Position numbers and translations under genes: made by a program | Shown: piece by piece, positions 61,432 to 64,000 of the stretch | Layout: each line of letters opens with the position of its first letter | Numbering within the stretch: the stretch's first letter is position 1 | Source: Mixophyes australis | Taxonomy: Eukaryota > Chordata > Amphibia > Anura > Limnodynastidae | Length of the DNA stretch: 64,000 bases | NCBI GenBank assembly: GCA_036250195.1 | Contig: JAVHZZ010000003.1 | Coordinates: 294,349,065-294,413,064 of the forward strand | Direction of reading: 5' to 3' | The notes under the pieces: model-generated | What the model was told of the DNA's origin: nothing | The model's input: only the letters and a program-made list of their open reading frames with translations | Databases searched by the model: none

Positions 61432-61449
61432 TGGTGGCAGCAGCGGGAT
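61432..61449 (+). promoter_or_regulatory. Candidate primer-binding site
   Basis: TGGTGGCAGCAGCGGGAT, six bases after the LTR. Starts with TGG, as sites complementary to the CCA end of a tRNA do. I could not name the tRNA. Confidence 0.4.
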
Positions 61450-61572
61450 AACCGTAGGCGGCTTCTCGTGAACCAATCAGGAGATCTGAATTATTCAGGA
61501 GAGGAATAACTGAAGCCAGGAGAATGCACAGGATGTCTGACTACACCAATATGTCCAGGGCGGACCTCAGAG

Positions 61573-64000
61573 GTGCTGAGAGAATGGCATCAAAAGCATG
61601 GTAACCAGGTGGAGGAAACTGATGGTGGCAGTGGCCAAAGTGGAGGCCCAGTTAACGCCCGGGAGCTAGGTACCCCAGATGCCCAGAAAGCAGAGATGCC
61701 TGCTCAACAGAATATTGATGAGCACCTGCAGGTATTTGAAGGACTTGCAGGCTACATGCTGTACGCAGAGTGGAATGGGTTAAGCATCTGGTGCCTACAC
61801 TGCAAGGACGTGCAGTGGAGGTCTTCCGTGGGGTGTCCACAGAGGACTACGCGGACAATGATATAGTCCGCTTCTCTTTGAGGGATACCCTTGTGAAATC
61901 ATTGATGACATCCTCCTGTAGGATCGCACCATAAAGAACATGCCATGCCCCTCCGCAACATCCTCCATAGGATTTGTGAAATCAACAGGCGGTTAAACCT
62001 TGCCGAGTGTCGTTTCAGAATTACTGAGGTCCCATATGTTGGCCACCTTCTAACCTCAAAGAGTGTCAAGTCGGATCCAGCCAAGATACGGGCATCCAGC
62101 AAATGCCCAACCCCACAGACAAGCAGAGTTTGCAGCAATTTCTAGGTATGACAAATTATCTTTCAAAATTTCTGCCTCACTACAGTGACAACACAGCTCC
62201 GCTCCACCAGCTTGTACACAATGACGTTGAATGGTGTTGGTTGGACTGTCATGCTGATGCTATTGCTCTCCTCAAGGTTATAATCACTTCTAGCACAGTG
62301 CTCCAGTTCTCTGATGTACATGTTCCTGTGGTCATCTCTGCTGATGCTTCCCAGCTTGGTCTTGGAGCAGTCTGTTTGCAGCATGACAAACCAATCAGTT
62401 TTGAGTCCAGAGCCCTTACAGACACTGAGTCACAATATGCTCAGATTGAAAAGAAACTGCTTGCCCTTGTCTTTGCCTGTCAAAGGCTCCATGAGTTCAT
62501 CTATTTATGTCCAGTGTTAGCTGAAACAGATCACCAACCACTGCTCAGTATTCTACGTAAACCTATGCACACTGCTTTGGCACGTATTCAGTGGTTCATG
62601 CTCAGCTCCAAAGGTACCATCTCAATGTGGTGTACAAGCATGAAAGGACCTCCACATAGCTGACGCTTTATCATATGCTCACCTTCCAGACTCAGGTGTC
62701 CCTGATGCTGACGATGACATGGATGCTATGGAGTTTGATGTCCTCTCCACTCCGCGCATGGAAGAGCTGCATGATGTTACACTCAGGGATGACCTTTGCC
62801 AACGATTGTCGCATGTTGTCCTGCATGCTTGGCTTTCTTTCTCCAGGGAATTGCCTCATCACCTCAAGTCATGTTTTGCTTTCCAGGATGAGTTAACTTT
62901 CTCAAATGGCATTCTATTGTGTGGTCAGCGGTTTGTAATCCCATATGTTCTCCAAGGATTTTATGTCTAACAGGCCCATCAGGGGCACCCTGTGTGGGAG
63001 GCCACATTGCGATGGGTGAAGGATGCATTGTATTGGCTCTCTATGGCTGCTGACATTGTGCCGGTAGTCTCTGCTTATGCCTCCTACAATGCTCTATGGC
63101 CCCATCATGGCAAAGAACCGTTCACTCTACATGTGGTACCTGACCTCCCTTGGTATATTGTTGCAGAACTTTTTGTGTGAAGGGGAAAAGAGCACCTTGT
63201 GCTAGTGGACTCATATTCCAGTTGGTGCGAAATAGACTATCTTCCTAAACTGACAAGTGCCACAGTCATTAACAAAATGAAATGACACTTCTCTACCCAT
63301 GGTATACCATGCAAGCGGCTCACTGACAACGCCATGCAGTTCATGAGTGGTGAGTTCCAGTCCTTCACCAATGAATGAGACATATAACATGTCACTAGCA
63401 GTCCGCGCTATCCACTTTTGAATGGACTAGCAGAAAGGGCAGTACGTTTTTCAAAGCACCTGGTAAACAAATGCTACAGAGATGGTTCAGACATATTAAT
63501 AGCGCTCCTTAAATTGAGAAATACCCCAAGGGATGAGTTCCCTTCTCCTTCTCAACACCTTCTGTCCAGACGTACTCGCACTGTCATTCCTACCACCAAA
63601 GCCAAGCTCAGACTAACCATTGAGACCAATGTGCAGATTGATCTGGAGAAGTCCAGGTTACGGCTCCAAGCCAATCATGACAAAACCTCTCATCAATTGA
63701 GACCACTGTCTGCGGGTCAGAGCGTCCGCATCCAGACCCCAGTTCTGTTTGACAGAGTCGGGACTGTGCAAGGATCCTCAAACAGACCCAACAGCTACGT
63801 AGTGTAATACAACAGTGTCTTGTACGAGTGCAACAGGCGTCATATCTTAGGGGTGTGTGAGCCAGCATCCCCACCCCACGGAATACCACCTGAGGGTAGT
63901 ATCAGAACACCTATCAATGTGGTCAATGGGTCCTCTGAAGAAGCGTCTATTGCAATGCAGGACAGTCCTATACCACTGACCAATGGTGAGCCCTGTTTAA
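61573..64000 (+). mobile_element. Gypsy-type element 3: deleted gag-pol, to window end
   Basis: Gag-like start QNIDEHLQVFEGLAGYML (61705-61760) and VEVFRG..TEDYADND (61815-61862 in another frame). Pol begins abruptly inside RT near 61,895 (IDDILL), so most of gag, protease and RT is deleted. Then RRLNLAECRFRITEVPYVGH and KSDPAKIRA (61990-62095), the RT thumb region. RNase H: LQQFLGMTNYLSKFLPHYSD (62130-62190), ISADASQLGLGAVCLQHDKP (62335-62395), ETDHQPLLSI. Integrase: AHQGHP (62971-62988), LVLVDSYSSW (63199), LTDNAMQFMSGEF (63319-63357), LNGLAERAVRFSKHLVNKCY (63418-63478), so the D, D and E are present. Stops at 62661, 63178 and others. Runs past 64000. Confidence 0.85.

Overview
This is a vertebrate nuclear genome segment, most likely from an anuran amphibian. 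It is AT-rich, has introns, and is dense in transposons: L2, L1/Tx1, gypsy, Tc1, pogo, Harbinger-like, hAT and several palindromic MITE families. The host gene in the middle is more frog- or bird-like than mammalian. I could not run any database search, so the species is not identified.

The one clear host gene is VIP, encoding the PHI/VIP neuropeptide precursor. It lies on the minus strand from about 34,712 (transcription start) to about 16,738 (poly(A) site). I traced all seven exons: a non-coding exon 1, the signal-peptide exon, an N-terminal spacer exon, a PHI exon, a VIP exon, a C-terminal-peptide exon, and a last exon with two codons, a stop and the 3' UTR. All splice sites are GT-AG and all phases agree, giving a 202-residue precursor with intact Gly-Lys-Arg amidation/cleavage signals after both hormones. 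A cAMP response element and a TATA-like box lie just upstream. The VIP peptide carries Phe at position 27, where tetrapod VIPs that I know have Leu.

Layout. 1-2,010: decayed L2 LINE split by a possible solo LTR. 2,300-7,450: mostly unassigned DNA with two minisatellites and MITE fragments. 7,454-9,310: transposon with inverted ends carrying a broken Myb/SANT gene. 9,311-16,740: MITEs, a large foldback element and a nested insertion. 16,738-34,712: VIP, its introns holding MITEs, an L1/Tx1-like LINE (about 25.1-27.5 kb), a foldback element and many AT and GATA microsatellites. 34.8-37.8 kb: upstream flank, mostly unassigned. 37,842-38,595: solo LTR. 39.4 kb: Myb-domain fragment. 40.0-44.2 kb: decayed gypsy element interrupted by a 1.1-kb solo LTR with an 82-bp tandem repeat. 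46.9-48.6 kb: SINE, hAT MITE and a second gypsy pol fragment. 49.2-56.8 kb: a transposon-type Myb gene on the minus strand whose intron is filled by L1 and pogo sequence and whose first exon is cut by a Tc1 element. 57.2-60.3 kb: two L2 LINE fragments. 60,289-64,000: a third gypsy element with 5' LTR, running off the window end.

No bacterial-type operon, CRISPR array or other new multi-gene system is visible. The window's interest is the complete VIP gene with an unusual hormone residue, and the layered transposon insertions, whose relative ages can be read from the nesting.
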